From the NCBI GenBank assembly GCA_023055425.1, contig JALGPY010000002.1:155073345-155137344 (forward strand): a DNA stretch of 64,000 nt. Direction: 5' to 3'. A model generated the notes under the pieces. The model was not told the origin of the DNA. It was given only the letters and a program-made list of their open reading frames with translations, and ran no database searches. This document shows positions 47,340 to 59,582 of the stretch, in pieces. Source of the stretch: Linanthus parryae. Its lineage: Eukaryota > Streptophyta > Magnoliopsida > Ericales > Polemoniaceae. Position numbers and translations under genes: made by a program. Within the stretch, counting starts at the first letter, position 1. Every line of letters begins with the position of its first letter.

Positions 47340-48944
47340 TTAATCACTTTCAGCTTCTTCTGCAGACTGATTCTCTTCTTGTTCAGCATCCACCTCAGCA
47401 AAAACTTCCTCAATGATTTCATCCACTTTCTTGTTCTTAACCTGCACTGAATCACCCTCTGTAGCTGCATCAACACCTGTGTCTTCTCCAGCTTCTTCTT
47501 CATCAGTTTTCTCATATAGATCATTTGAAGTGAGCACAACTGGAATAGGCTTCTTCTTCTGCTTCAAGAATTCACCTAGCTTTGCATCTGAGTCAATACT
47601 AGTGTCATGACTAGTAGAAGAAGGGATCTTATCCAAATTCAAACCTTTGATGACAACATCCAGTTTACCATTCATCACATTCATCAAGCCTTTGAACTTA
47701 TTAAACTCAGAAGATAGATCAAACAGCCTCTGTCTAAGATCTTCAATTTCAACCTGCTGTTCTTCAAACTTCTCAACTAACTGAGAGTAATCCTCATTTG
47801 CTTGTCCCCTTGATGTTGTAGCCCCATTAGGTTTGATAAAATCTTTCTCCTCAAGCTCAGCTTTGGACAACTCTGAATAGAACTTCCAGTTTCCCTTTCC
47901 TGTCTGAACCACTCCAATTCTTTGTAAAGCATTCTCATCAATTAACCGAAAACCACCAGTTATATTCTCCTCTCCTTTCACATGTACCTCAAAATGCTCA
48001 AAGAAAAGAGGTAAAAGGTTGGCATAGGGAAGAGGATGGTTTCTAGTTCTGGTAGAACAGTAGATCATATGCTCCATGATCACTGTTGGCAAGTCAATAT
48101 CAAACCCTTGACATATCAAGTACATCAGGATAAGAACCTTATTAGTAACCAACTCTCTTGATTTTTCCCTAGGAACAACACTTCTCATCAGATTGTAAAC
48201 AGAATTTTAGCTTCACAGTTGAGCACATAGTGTGTCAACTGTTTAGGACCAGTGGGACACCATCAATGAAGAACATAGCTTTGGATTTTTCTATGCACTC
48301 CTTCCAATCAGGATAATCAGAAACATTATACTTCTTAAGAATGCCCAACACCTTGGCAAAAGCCCTACAGTCTAGCCTTAAATTTATCCCAGCCACCTTA
48401 GAGGTTAACACCATTTTATCTTCCCCTTCTTGAACCAAATTCAGATAAAACAACCTAGTTAACCTAGGATAGGCTTTAGAACTAGGATTTAAAACCTTCC
48501 AAACTGCAGAATCCCTTAACTTCCTCATACAGTCAATATCCAGTTTATCTAATAACTCTTTAGAAACCAAACTACAGAAAGCAACCTGAGATGATGCATA
48601 CCCTTGCATCCAAACTTTCATAACTTATGAACTCACAAACCAATCAGAAGGAAGTACATTTTTACCGTGATAACCCTTTTGGTTGCAACAGCAACTTGCT
48701 TAACCCTTGATTTCTTCTCAGCAGGTTTCTCCTTCTCTGGTTCTCCTTCAGCAGACTTCTTCTTGCTTTCCTTAGCAGATTTCCCTTTTTCTTCTTCAAC
48801 AGCCTTTTTTCTTCTCTCCCCCTTTCTTCTTGTCTGACCTAGGTTGATCATCACCCTGAACCTCTGTCTCCTTCTGTGGATCAATATTTGAACCTTCATC
48901 CCCTTTCTATGTTCTGATCTTCTTTGCAGGAGGTGAGTCTTCAT
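47340..48944 (-). pseudogene. Sire envelope-like third ORF, broken
   Basis: Minus-strand reading between RNase H and the 3' LTR in three open blocks: 48944-48633 (Lys/Glu-rich), 48621-48235 and 48188-47340. The middle block contains RLFYLNLVQEGEDK and LRLDCRAFAKVLG, which resemble the 'putative plant transposon protein' domain of Sire and Athila envelope-like products. The third block continues with a predicted coiled coil (QQVEIEDLRQRLFDLSSEF) and ends in an acidic tail. At least one stop and one frameshift separate the blocks. No signal peptide or clear membrane segment is visible, so 'envelope-like' is positional only. Confidence 0.65.
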
Positions 48945-49602
48945 GCAAACTCTGTGTGTTTTCTGAATCTGAATCAGAGATCACAATCTTCTCCTTCTTG
49001 TTTGCCCTCTTCTTAGATCTACCAGAAGGCTTTTCCCTGTTGTTTAATCCTGGCTGATTTGCACTCCATTGTGGGATTAGGGTTTTGAAAGAAGAATGAG
49101 ATACCAGAGGGAAGAGAGGGAGCTGAGAGACGTAGAGAATTGAGAGAGAATGAAGAAGAAAAGCCCAGACTTTCAGCTTATGTATGTTTGAAAAATTGAG
49201 TTAAAAAAGGACTCTACTGAAATCAACATGCAAAACATATCTACAAGATATTTTTGGATATTTTAGAAAAATCGCCGAGTAATTCTAATATTATACAATT
49301 ATCTAAAAAGACAACATATAATATTTGGTGATCCATTTTTTTTTAAATACAGATGTTTCAAGACCTCGGAGAAAAATCTCAAGGCCTTGAGATTTTCTGC
49401 AGTTTTAGAAATTTCAAAGCTTTGAACTATACTTTAAAGGCTTTGGAAAGTATAATCTCAAGGCTTTGATATTTCAATACATATACACAGGTAAGTATTA
49501 ATACTCCCCCTAAACCATTGCATCCTTGTTTAGCATACCCAGATGAAGCCTTAGGGATGAAAACCTATCATCTGACAGAGGTTTATTGAAAATATCAGCA
49601 AT
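48945..49602 (-). other. Sire spacer between RNase H and third ORF
   Basis: AT-rich spacer with three or four palindromic-decamer copies (49381-49470). The N-terminal part of the third ORF may begin here, but no open frame of useful length is seen. Confidence 0.5.
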
Positions 49603-51076
49603 CTACATAGAAGTAGAAATAAAAGATAGAACAGCATCACCTTTTTCTCCATGATGTCTAACAAAGTGATGCCTTACATCTATATGCTTGGTTCTTGAGT
49701 GCTGTATTGGATTCTTAGAGATTGAAATGGCACTTGTGTTGTCACAATGAATAGGCACATTTCTGAAATTATAGCCAAGATCTCTAAGTTGTTGAGCAAT
49801 CCACAACACTTGTGAACAGCAAGCTCCAGCTGCAATGTATTTAGCTTCTGCAGTTGATAATGCTACATAATTTTGCTTCTTGGAGTGCCAACTAATTAGT
49901 GAATATCCAAGAAACTAACAACATCCAGAAGTACTCTTCCTATCCACTTTATATCCTGCAAAATTTGCATCTGAATAGCCACTCAACATAAAATTAGATC
50001 TCCTTGGATACCAAATCCCCAAGTCTTTGGTTCCATTTAAATATCTAAAAATTCTCTTGACAGCAATTAAATGACTTTCCTTAGGATATGCCTGAAATCT
50101 TGCACACATGCAAACACTAAACATAATATCAGGTCTACTAGTAGTTAAATACAAAAGTGATCCAATCATACCTCTATAATCCTTTTGATTTATACTCTTA
50201 CCATTTGAATCCTTGTCTAATGAAAGTGATGAACTCATAGGAGTTTAAAGTACCTTGGACTGTGTCATATTGTACTTGTTCAACAAGTCCTTGGTATACT
50301 TTACTTGATGTACAAATATCCCTTTCTTCATTTGTAAAATATAAAGTCCAAGAAAGAAATTCAGTTCTCCCATTAAGCTCATCTCAAACTCCCTGCACAT
50401 CAGACTACAGAACTCTTTTGAAAGAGCATCATTAGTAGCATCAAACAAAATATCATCCACACAGATCTGAACTACTAACAAATCAGTTTCATGATGTTAA
50501 ATAAAAAGAGTTTTATCTACTAGACCTCTCTTGAAATTATTGTCAAGTAAAAACTTTGAAAGTCTATCATACCAAGCCCTTGGAGCTTGTTTTAAACCAT
50601 AAAGAGCTTTGTCTAATTTGTAAACATGATCAGGGAAGTTTTCATCTTCAAAACCAGGAGGTTGTGCTACAAAAACATCTTCTTGTAAATAACCATTCAG
50701 AAAAGCACATTTGACATCCATTTGATAAAGCTTTATGTGATTGTGAGATGCAAATGCAAGAAGTATTCTAATAGCTTCTAACCTGGAAACAGGAGCAAAT
50801 GTCCCCTCATAGTCTATACCTTATTCCTGATTGTATCCCTGTGCCATAAGTCTGGCTTTTTTCCTTACTTCTTTGCCATTTATTTCTGAACACCCACCTG
50901 GTTCCTATAACTGATTTCTCTTTTGGTCTGGGAACCTGATTCCATACCTTGTTTCTTTCCAATTCATTCAGCTCACTTTGCATTGCAATGATCCATTCTG
51001 CATCTTCCAGTGCTTCCTTTGTATTCTTAGGCTCAATCAATGATACAAAAGCACTAAAAGCACACAAGTTCTTCAA
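49603..51076 (-). pseudogene. Sire RT and RNase H
   Basis: Open blocks in order: 51076-50807 (WIIAMQSELNELERNKVW, N-terminal RT), 50721-50497 (MDVKCAFLNGYLQEDVF and YGLKQAPRAWYDRL), 50481-50245 (ICVDDILF active site), 50238-49915 (IGSLLYLTTSRPDI) and 49809-49603 (HCDNTSAISISKN, RNase H). Most blocks share one frame separated by stops; the first is shifted. The catalytic YVDD-type motif reads VDDI. Nonfunctional. Confidence 0.88.
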
Positions 51077-51145
51077 CTGTCCTCTTGTCTGAGTTTCAGT
51101 TGTTGGATCAGATATGATATTGTCAGCTGGATGATCTGCAAGATA

Positions 51146-52081
51146 CTAAAACTTCTTCCTTGGTGTCCAGGAATATGTTCCTTCAAGGCTTTGAGTTCTT
51201 GAAACAGTAGAGGGAGCATCATAGAAAGTTTCAGTTTCATTCTCAAGGCTTTGAGATTTTGGCTCTGCAGGAGGTTCAAGGCCTTGAGATTCTGCTGATT
51301 GATTATGCACTTTAGTTTTGCCTTTGTCCTCTTTCACAGCATCATCATCAGACTCATGCTTGTTCAAATTTAGATCTGCAAAACTTTCACTCAGAGAATC
51401 CTTAGTACTTTCATCAAAAATCACATGAATACTTTCTTTCACAATCTTGGTTTTTCTACTGTAAATTCTATAAGCTTTGCTAGTTTGAGAATATCCAAGA
51501 AATACACATTCATCACTTCTAGCATCAAACTTACCAAGATTGTCTCTACCATTATTATGCACAAAACAAATACAACCAAAAGGTTTGAAATAAGAGACAC
51601 TAGGCTTCCTACCTTTAAACAGTTCATAAGAAGTCTTTTTCAAAATAGGCCTAATCAAACATCTATTCGGCACATAATTGGCAGTATTAACAGCTTCTGT
51701 CCACAAGAACTTTGGCAAATTAATTTCAAGTAGCATGGTTCTAGACATATCCTCAAGTGTCATATTCTTCCTCTCAACTACTCCATTTTGCTGTGGAGTT
51801 ATAGGTGCAGAAAAGTTGTGTGATATGCCATGCTTTGCACAAAATAAATCAAAGTCAATCTGATCAAATTCCCTACCATGATCACTTCTAATAGATGCAG
51901 CAGGAAAATTTTTCATAGTTTGAAGCTCTTTGCACAGTCTAGAAAATTCAGATAAGGCTTCATTTTTGTCTCTAATAAACATAACCCATGTAAACCTAGA
52001 ATAATCATCTTCTATCACAAGCATATACCTCTTACCTTTTGGAGTCTGAACTCTCATAGGACCACACAAGTCCACATGCAA
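51146..52081 (-). pseudogene. Sire integrase
   Basis: 311-residue open block. MHVDLCGPM (first acidic), IRSDHGREF (second) and QQNGVVERKN (glutamate) give the D, D, E core; the C-terminal GKFDARSDECVFLGYS follows. Downstream, three near-copies of the decamer are translated in frame as S-Q-G-L-E, Q-S-L-E-N and Q-S-L-E-G. Open, but isolated by frameshifts from protease and RT. Confidence 0.9.
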
Positions 52082-52104
52082 TAGTTCTAAGGGTCTAGAA
52101 GTAC

Positions 52105-53321
52105 TTACAAAGTTCTTTGGCTTGAATGAGCTTCTTGTTTGTTTACCTTGTACACATGCCTTGCAGACCTCATCATCTGAATTTTTTGTGATGGTAATCC
52201 TCTTACCAAATCCTTTGAGATGATTTTATTCAAGGTGTGTATGCTAATATGACCAAGCTTTCTATGCCAAAGCGTTGAGTCTTCCTTCAAGGCCGTGAGG
52301 CATTTCAACTTGTCACGTGCAACACTGTTAGTACTCATAGCATATAGATTATATGATCTAGGAGCAGTGAGTATGCAATCTCCAGATTTCTCATCTTGCA
52401 CCACACATTTTTACTTGTCAAATATAGCTTTATAACCTTTATCACATAACTGAGAAATACTAAGCAGATTGTATTTAAGTCCATCCACAAGATAAACATC
52501 AGAGTTATAGTTGGTAGAACCATTACCAATACTACCTATACCAATAATATTGCATTTTTATTTGTCACCAAGTGTAATTGTTCCTCCAGATTTTTCTGTG
52601 AGCTCAGTAAAAAGAGACTTCTTTCCACTCATATGTCTGGAACAGGCACTGTCTAATATCCATTTATGATCTTTCAAGGCCTTGGTGACATCCTGCAAAA
52701 GTAAATCATTGCCTTAACAGGCAGTTAGACCAAGTGCAGAACTTTGAGTCATAGTCAGAATCAGCCATGTTTGGTGGTCTAATTCCTTTTGGAACCCAAA
52801 TCTGCCTTACCTGTCCCTTAAGTTGATAATGATAAGTGTTCCTCATAATATGAGGTTCTAATCTTCTGAAGGGACAAGTTAATCTAATATGACTAACTTT
52901 TCCACGGTAATGACATTTTGGAGAATGTCTGCTACCAGATTTGACAAAAGTGGTTTGGCTTTTCTTTGGAAAATTTGGATTGTAGCCAATTCCACTTTTA
53001 TGCATTGATTTCAGACTTCCCTCAAGAATGAGATTCAGATTATGTGCTGAGCCTGTAAAACTGGCTATGACCTTTTTAGACTCTTGAAGTTTCTCATTCA
53101 AAGAACATATTTGTTGTTCTAAATCCTCTGAATGTGTATTTAGATCAAAATACCTTTTCAGTTAAGAGAGTGTTTTGATCAACAATCTCTTTTATATGTG
53201 CATTCAAGGCTTTGAATCTGCTGTCCAAGGCCTTGAACTCCTTTTCAATTTTTGTCTTAGAAACTTCAACTGTTTTGTTGGCAAAAACTAGGTCCAGGTT
53301 TTCTTTTACATGCTCACGAAT
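52105..53321 (-). pseudogene. Sire Gag C-terminus, protease and pre-integrase region
   Basis: Broken reading. 53101-52706 holds a second Gag knuckle relict (CHYRGKVSHIRLTC; one Cys appears replaced by Arg) and RQIWVPKG. Near 52660-52560 the protease reads LDSACSRHMSG, where DSGCSRHM is usual. 52404-52105 has HRKLGHISIHTL, the pre-integrase motif. Several frame changes. Confidence 0.8.
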
Positions 53322-54602
53322 CTAAATCTTTAAAGAAGAAATCTCATTTCTATAACTTTCCTCATTTAAAAACATGCTTTTGAGAATTTCAGGAAGTACA
53401 TCAGAAGGACTAGCATGAAGATTTTTTACAATTTCCTCAATATGTCTGTCTGAAGACTTTTCTTCATCATGTTTAGCCATGAAGCATAAATTTGCTTGAT
53501 CTTCTTTTGTGTCTGAATCACTTGATGAATCAGAATCACTCCAAGAGGCCATCATGGCTTTCTCCCTTCTGTTTTCACTGTCTTTCTTTTGAAAGTTCCT
53601 GTTCTTCTTCTTTTGTGGACAATCCCTTACTAAATGATATGCATCACCACATTCAAAACAATTCATTACTTTAGTTTTATGTGAATGTGATGAAGACTTA
53701 CCTTTGTAGTCCTTGCTCCTTGAAGGTCTTGATCTCTCTCTGTTATAGTCTCTGTTACCAAAGTTTCTCTTCTTCTTGAGAATCCTGGCCAAGGCCTTGG
53801 AGATCAATGCTAAAGCCTCTTCATCATCATGCTCATCTTCAGTTTCATGACTTTGAGATTTTTCATTGTCTTTAGCCTTGAGTGCTAAATTCTTGATATT
53901 TTCACTCAGATCACCTTCTACATCATTCATAGACATTTCATGAGTGAGCAGCTTTCCTTGTAGATCATCTAGCTGAAGAAGACTTAAATCCTGAGCTTCC
54001 TCAATAGTTGTTGTCTTTGGCTCCCACTTGGATTTTGGCAAGCTCCTTAGAATTTTCCTGACCTTTTCCACATTTGAGAACTTTTTTCCCAATGACTCCA
54101 GATTATTCACCACATCAGTGAATCTTTTGAACATCTCCTTGATGGTCTTATCTGATTTCATCTTGAACAACTCATATTGCCTCAGAAGTATGTTAATCTT
54201 GGTCTGTTTAACTTGAATTGTTCCTTCATATGTCACAACCAGTTTTTCCCATACTTCTTTGGCACTTTTGCAATTTGACACTCTGTTGAACTCATCTGCA
54301 TTAAGAGCACAATATAACAGATTCATAGCCTTGTAATTTTTTGATACCTTTTCCAGTTCAGTAACTGAGAGATTTTCCTCAGAATTGATGCATCTAACTC
54401 CATCTATGGTAGTGTAATACTCATCAGGACCATTCTGAAATATTGACCACAATTCCATGTCTCGATCTATGATTAACATCTTCATCAATGCCTTCCAGTG
54501 CATGAAGTTATCACCACAGAACAATGGAGGTCTGTTTGCTGCCCTTCCTTGTGAGAAGCCACCATCTCCTACAAGATTGTTAGATCTATAGTAGTGACGC
54601 AA
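53322..54602 (-). pseudogene. Sire Gag N-terminal domain
   Basis: 426-codon open frame. UBN2-type Gag starting NRPPLFCGDNFMHWK, then a CCHC knuckle CFECGDAYHLVRDC near 53660-53620 and Ser/Asp-rich sequence. No ATG lies between the primer site and the conserved NRPPLF block; the frame opens on TTG at 54602, so the true start is lost, non-AUG, or made by splicing. Labelled a pseudogene for that reason and for the broken downstream frame. Confidence 0.82.
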
Positions 54603-54616
54603 GCTCTGATACCAAT

Positions 54617-56106
54617 TGAAAGTTTGTAATGTAGACTAAATACAGGACCAAAATACTCTAGAATGGGGGGGGGGTTGAATAGAGTATGGAAATTTTTTTC
54701 TAAAACACAAGTTTTAACTAAGTGAACAAGTGAAAGACTAAAATCTCAAGGCCTTGAGATTTTACAAAACTAGTCAGAAACTTTCTAAAACAAACAGAAA
54801 GCTTCAAGGCCTTGAACTATTACCAGTTCTAAACAGTTTATAAACCCTAGTTTGATTTGAGTTGCTTGCAGAAGTAAATAGCAAAACTGTAAAGTAAAGA
54901 ACACAAGGCAATTTACAAAGTTCAGTCCCAATGGACTGCCTGAGGGATCTAATCCCACCAGGATTGGGCAAACACTTCTTATTACTCTCACAGAAACAGC
55001 CCTAGATCTCCAAACCTAAGTGAACTCCCTTACACCTATACAGCTTGTGGTTCCAAACCTATCTAGTATCAGCTACTAACTGTTGAGCTAACAAGAACCT
55101 CTTGTTGTTCACTTGAACAACCAACCACTAGGTTTTGTGAGGTTTAAGATATATAGAAGATAAGCAGATTACAATACAGTAGAAGAACACAATAGAAGAA
55201 TAAGCTTGTGAAGGTCTGGATGTGTTCTTCAGGAAAACTGGAATGATTGATCTTCTGAAAGCTGTAATTGAAGCCTGAATTTGTGAGGGATTGAATGTAT
55301 GATCTTCCACGAATGTATCACATCTCTCTCAGTTCTCTGTAAGCTTCTATCTCTTTCAAATTTCAAACCAGTCTTTTATCCACTCTCTGCAACTGAATGA
55401 GAGATTTTACGATCTCAGTTCCTGCAAATCCTCATCCTTTCTAACTGCAATTCAAAACAGCTTTGAGTAGATATCCGTTGGAGTTTGTTGAGATTGCATT
55501 TGCACGTTTGAAAAACCTGCAACAACATTAAACACAGCAACAAACAAAATATAGAAATATAACAACACTAAGTCTGTTTGGATTTCCAGTTTCTAAATAA
55601 AAACTGGATCATATGAATAAAAAAATAACCTGATTAATTTCTGAAACAAATTACTCATAATAACCCAGTTTAAGACTTGTAAAAGTCATTAAACAAACAT
55701 AATAACAAATATCAAATTCTTCAAGAGAGAATCAAGTTAATTCTGTAAAACTGTCAGCAGCTTAAGGCACATCTCAAGGCCTTGGAGCTCTGAACATGCT
55801 TCAAAGTCTTTCAATATTAAGACCAGAAACCTTTGATTCACTCTGATTAGGATATCTGCAATTGCGTTAGATATATAAAGAATTTATAACAAGGATATTA
55901 GCAGCAAATCTCTGATCTTAAATATCAGATAGAACACCTGCATCACAAGATTATTAGATCACACAGTATAATAAAAACTACTCTCAAGGCTTTGAAGCTC
56001 TGATTAGTATCTCAAGGCCTTGGAGCCTTAGAAATACTTTGTCTTTGTCTTTCATCACTCTAAACAGTTACTTTTCAAAACACACTTAGAAGTCTTTGAG
56101 TCAACA
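54617..56106 (-). repeat. 5' LTR of Sire element
   Basis: 1490 bp partner of 45389-46876. Carries the decamer near 54747, 54804, 55774 and 56011 and variants. Lacks the atctcttc present in the other LTR near 45710. Confidence 0.93.
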
Positions 56107-57760
56107 AAATCTAAAAGGCCTCTTCCCACCATTCACCCTTTTTGAGAGGTCAATCAAAATAGGAATATGGTCTGATGATCCAGCTGTTCTATGAATTTTA
56201 ATGGCCTCAGGGAATAATATTATCCACTCAATGCTTGCAAAACATCTATCAATCGTTTCTCTTATCAGACCCCCTTGTTGCCATCCATTACACCAAGTGT
56301 ATGGTGCCCCTGTGAATCCAATGTCCAGCCACCCAAGCTCATTTAGTAAGTTAAGAAGGCCTCCTTGAGATTTTTGATTGAATTTTCTTCCTCCCAGTTT
56401 ATCTACTTGATAACACACCTCATTCATATCACCCATCATGACAGTAGGCAGGGAGCGATTCTTGGTGATATATCTAATCACATTCCACAAAGCTTCTCTT
56501 CTCTTACAGCAACAAGGAGCATAAACACAGTTAAGTAACCAACTATCATATTTATCATACTTGTGAACAGAACAATAATCAAGTGCTTACTACAATAGAC
56601 AACTTCAGCATCCAATTCATTTCTCCAAGCAAATGTAAATCCACCACTCTTCCCAACATGTTCTTCAGTGACCACACTATTCAAACCAGCGTTGATAATA
56701 TATTTTTTTGTACTTTTTCTCATCATTTTTTGTTTCTGCAAGACAAATCCAGTCCGGACTTTCCTGCTTTATTAAGGTCTTCAGTTGCTGAATTGCAGAG
56801 GTCTGACCTCACCCTCTGCAATTCAAAAACAGTCCTCTCATGGAGAAGCGGGGGCATGCTTAGGCCCGCCTCCTCAAACACATATTTAGAAGAAACAAGT
56901 TTACTATTTTGAGCTTCTGAAACATTAGAGTTCATACCTTCTTTAGTAGTTCTGAACTTGCCATCAATTCCTCGATGATACATCTTTCTTGCAGGTAGCA
57001 TTTTCAGAGAGATGAAGGAACTTCCTGTCTCCGGATCAATATTATCAATTTCAATCACCTCCATAATTGAATTGCTGCCAATTCTTTTCCCGTCTGTTGT
57101 TAGAGTCGCCTGCCTCTTTGAGCTCCCTTGAAAATATCTTTCCGACTATTCAAACTCTCTTTTCAATTGAACTTTGGTTCTCAAATCTTCCGCTAGCATT
57201 TTGTTTATCGTCATCCTCCTGGTGTCTTCTTTGAACGCCACCATGTCCAGAGTATTCGAACTAACCCCTTGCAGTAGAATCTCCTCGATTGTTTTTTTGC
57301 TTTGGATTCTCCTCATCTCCATAGTCTTCATCCTCCTTCTGGTAATCAAGTCGAATTAGAGTTCCAACAGTCCCTTCTTCGTAGTATTTTGAAGTTGACG
57401 ATCACTTTTCCGGCCTTTGTTGAAACGCCATCGTATCACTTCAACCTTCATTTACTTCGGGCCTTTGACCAGATAGTGGACTCTGGCTGTGTTCTTGATC
57501 TGGGCATTCTGGTTGTGTTCTTGATCTGGGCATTCTAGCTGCTTGGGTTCGAGATGGCACCATCTACTCTTATTTGGGTTTGGAAATTCTAACCGGATTT
57601 CTTTGGGCCCAACCTGGTCTGGCCCATCCTTGTTGCCCGCAAATAATCTACTTGTTGTAACCATAATACTTCCTTCCTTAATCCAATTTGCCAATTCATC
57701 ATTCCGTACATGAATTGTACAATCTCGACCATTTAGCTTGCAAGTAAACTCGTCATCTAG
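56107..57760 (-). pseudogene. LINE-1 5' part: endonuclease and ORF1 relict
   Basis: 56490-56101 is the C-terminal half of an exonuclease-endonuclease-phosphatase-type nuclease (MMGDMNEVC, GLLNLLNELGWLDIGFTGAPYTWCN, DRCFAS and SSDHIPIL with the catalytic SDH). The N-terminal endonuclease (LAETK near 56745, then SGGFTFAWRN) is frameshifted. 57760-57450 reads CKLNGRDCTIHVRNDELANW, probably an ORF1 nucleic-acid-binding relict. 56107 continues in frame at 45388 once the Sire element is removed. 5' limit uncertain. Confidence 0.8.
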
Positions 57761-58239
57761 TAGTCTGTTACATCTACTAATTTGCTACTTCTCCTATTTT
57801 GTTGTTTGGCTTAGTACGTATTACATAAAATGGGAGGGGGGGGGGGATCAAGTGTATTTAATAGATAACGGGGTCTAACTGTTTTTTGCCTAAAAATAAG
57901 AGGAACTAAGTGTATTAAATTCTAGAAACATAAATACTGTGGGGAGCTGATAATTACAGCACACCAAAAACTAGTTATAACACAATTATTAGTAAAAAGA
58001 CGACACTGCCCCTTTCACTTTTCTATCAATTCCTCTCTCTCCCTCTATGGCTGTATTGTATTTTTTTTTTTTGATAATTATGTATTGTATTTATTCTTCT
58101 CCACCGTTTCTTCATCCCCTGCCAGAGCTAGGGCACCACTACCAGCACCATGGCCCTTCACAGCCTCTGCTACCACCTATCTCCACACCGTTATCTATTA
58201 AATAGAAATTGAATATTTGCCCCATAACTTCTTAAAAAT
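57761..58239. other. Intergenic or promoter-like sequence
   Basis: AT-rich with a G12-type run near 57835 and an 11-T run near 58063. No ORF. If the following segment is a host first exon, this would be its promoter; an unambiguous TATA is not visible. Confidence 0.35.
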
Positions 58240-58468
58240 ACATAACCAATCCAGTAAAAAACCCCACTCTCGTTCTCGTCTTCAAAAAGGGTTCTCTCTC
58301 TCTGCTCTCTCCCGTTCGACTTCGCAGCTAGAACCCAGAACAGAAGCAGCCTCGCCGCGAGAGGCGACGAACGACGTCTGCGGTTCCTCCGGTAGCCGGG
58401 ATCGCTGCGAACGGCTTCATCCAAGGAAGATCTATTTCGCTCCAGCCTCGCTCCAGTCCCAGGGCAAG
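58240..58468 (+). other. Possible host-gene first exon (5' UTR or N-terminus) with splice donor
   Basis: TC-rich then GC-rich segment ending cccagggcaag|gtatgg (donor GT at 58469), followed by T-rich, intron-like sequence that includes a telo-box (aaaccctaacccc near 58482). TC-rich leaders and telo-boxes are common in housekeeping plant genes. A 90-codon frame (58217-58489) crosses the donor and has no recognisable domain. A possible acceptor cccacag|gtt lies at 59551. The gene cannot be identified. Confidence 0.35.
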
Positions 58469-58934
58469 GTATGGAATCTTAAACCCTAACCCCGGCTTCC
58501 TTCTTCTCTGAAATTTCAAATCGGTGTTAGTATAATCTTCTTCATCTTCAGTTCTTCTCCAGGAATGCAACATCTATCAGTTATCTGAAATTGTGAAATT
58601 AGGGCTTTTCTAATTGACTGCTTGTTGACTGTCAATCTGTTCAGGAATTAGGGATATTGTGTTATACGTGATTAATTGAAACATAAATTCTCTAGCTCTA
58701 TGTTGTTTCACTGTTAGTTTCTTATTAGTGATGTTGAAATTCTTTGTTTATAGTGATGTTGAATGTGCTTAATTGAAAAAACCTGCGATTAAAGAATTGA
58801 TGCGTGAATTTCATTATTTACTCCTTGTACTCCTTGCACGGCCACTGTGTACAGTGGCTGTTTAGGCGAGTCCAAGTAACGTATGATTCCGTGATTCCAA
58901 TTAAGTTGCTGTTTGTTAGATTTCTTGTCACTTA

Positions 58935-59306
58935 GGCTCCGTTTGGTTGGTGGTTTTCCCTTGTTTTGGTGTTTTGGTGCTGTTTGGTTGGAGGTAAAAT
59001 ATTTTCACTATAAAATGTTTTCCCTCAAATGATGTAAAATGATTTACACATTTCAAATCCATAAGCCATTTTCCGGAGAGTGAAGGAGCACACAACAACT
59101 CAGACTACCACCTACCTCCACCACGACCCATCACCGCCACCCACCTTCACCCCACCCATCACTACCACTGCCGCCACGGCCCACTGTTTTAGCAAGTGTC
59201 AACCAAACAGGAGAAAATAATTGCAGAGAAAACTTTTTCACCCAAAATATTTTATGCGTAGAATATTTTCCCTTGTAAAATATTTTACTGCGAACAAGAC
59301 ATAGCC
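58935..59306. mobile_element. Tourist-like MITE, 372 bp
   Basis: Left end ggctccgtttggttgg, right end (reverse complement) ggctatgtcttgttcg, flanked by tta (58932-58934 and 59307-59309). A 3-bp TTA TSD fits PIF/Harbinger-derived MITEs. Subterminal aaaatatttt sequences recur in inverted orientation. Noncoding. Confidence 0.75.
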
Positions 59307-59582
59307 TTAGTCTCACTTCTTATAAAGTGCTGGGGAAAATTGGCGATTATTTTCTGCATGTTTCCACATGGTTTTGCACAAAGCCAAGTCAAGTTATTTC
59401 CAGCGTCTGATGTCCTAATCCGAACTTAAAAGGATTAGTGTTGAGCATGCGAACTGCCGGCTGCGGCTGGCCTTTCCTATCTTCAAGCTATGCAGGTCAT
59501 ACCAATACTTTTTTCTCGTAGTTGATGTTTCATCATGTATGTGTTCCCACAGGTTTTCGTCACCAATTCACCAGTAGGATCC

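Larger units (their letters stand above)
45389..56106 (-). mobile_element. Sire-lineage copia retrotransposon, degraded
   Basis: 10,718 bp, minus strand, TSD aaatc (45384-45388 and 56107-56111). LTRs of about 1.49 kb. Hallmarks of Sire elements: a Gag with a second knuckle-like block ending RQIWVPKG, pol, and a further ORF between RNase H and the 3' LTR. Primer site tggtatcagagc (54603-54614, minus) and polypurine tract caagggggagat (46877-46888, minus). LTRs visibly differ, including an 8-bp atctcttc present only in the 3' LTR, so it is older than Angela-2. All ORFs carry frameshifts or stops. Confidence 0.93.

Noticed and set aside
58217..58489. 90-residue protein-coding gene
   Set aside because: Low-complexity Ser/Arg text crossing a good splice donor; more likely leader sequence, so not called as CDS.
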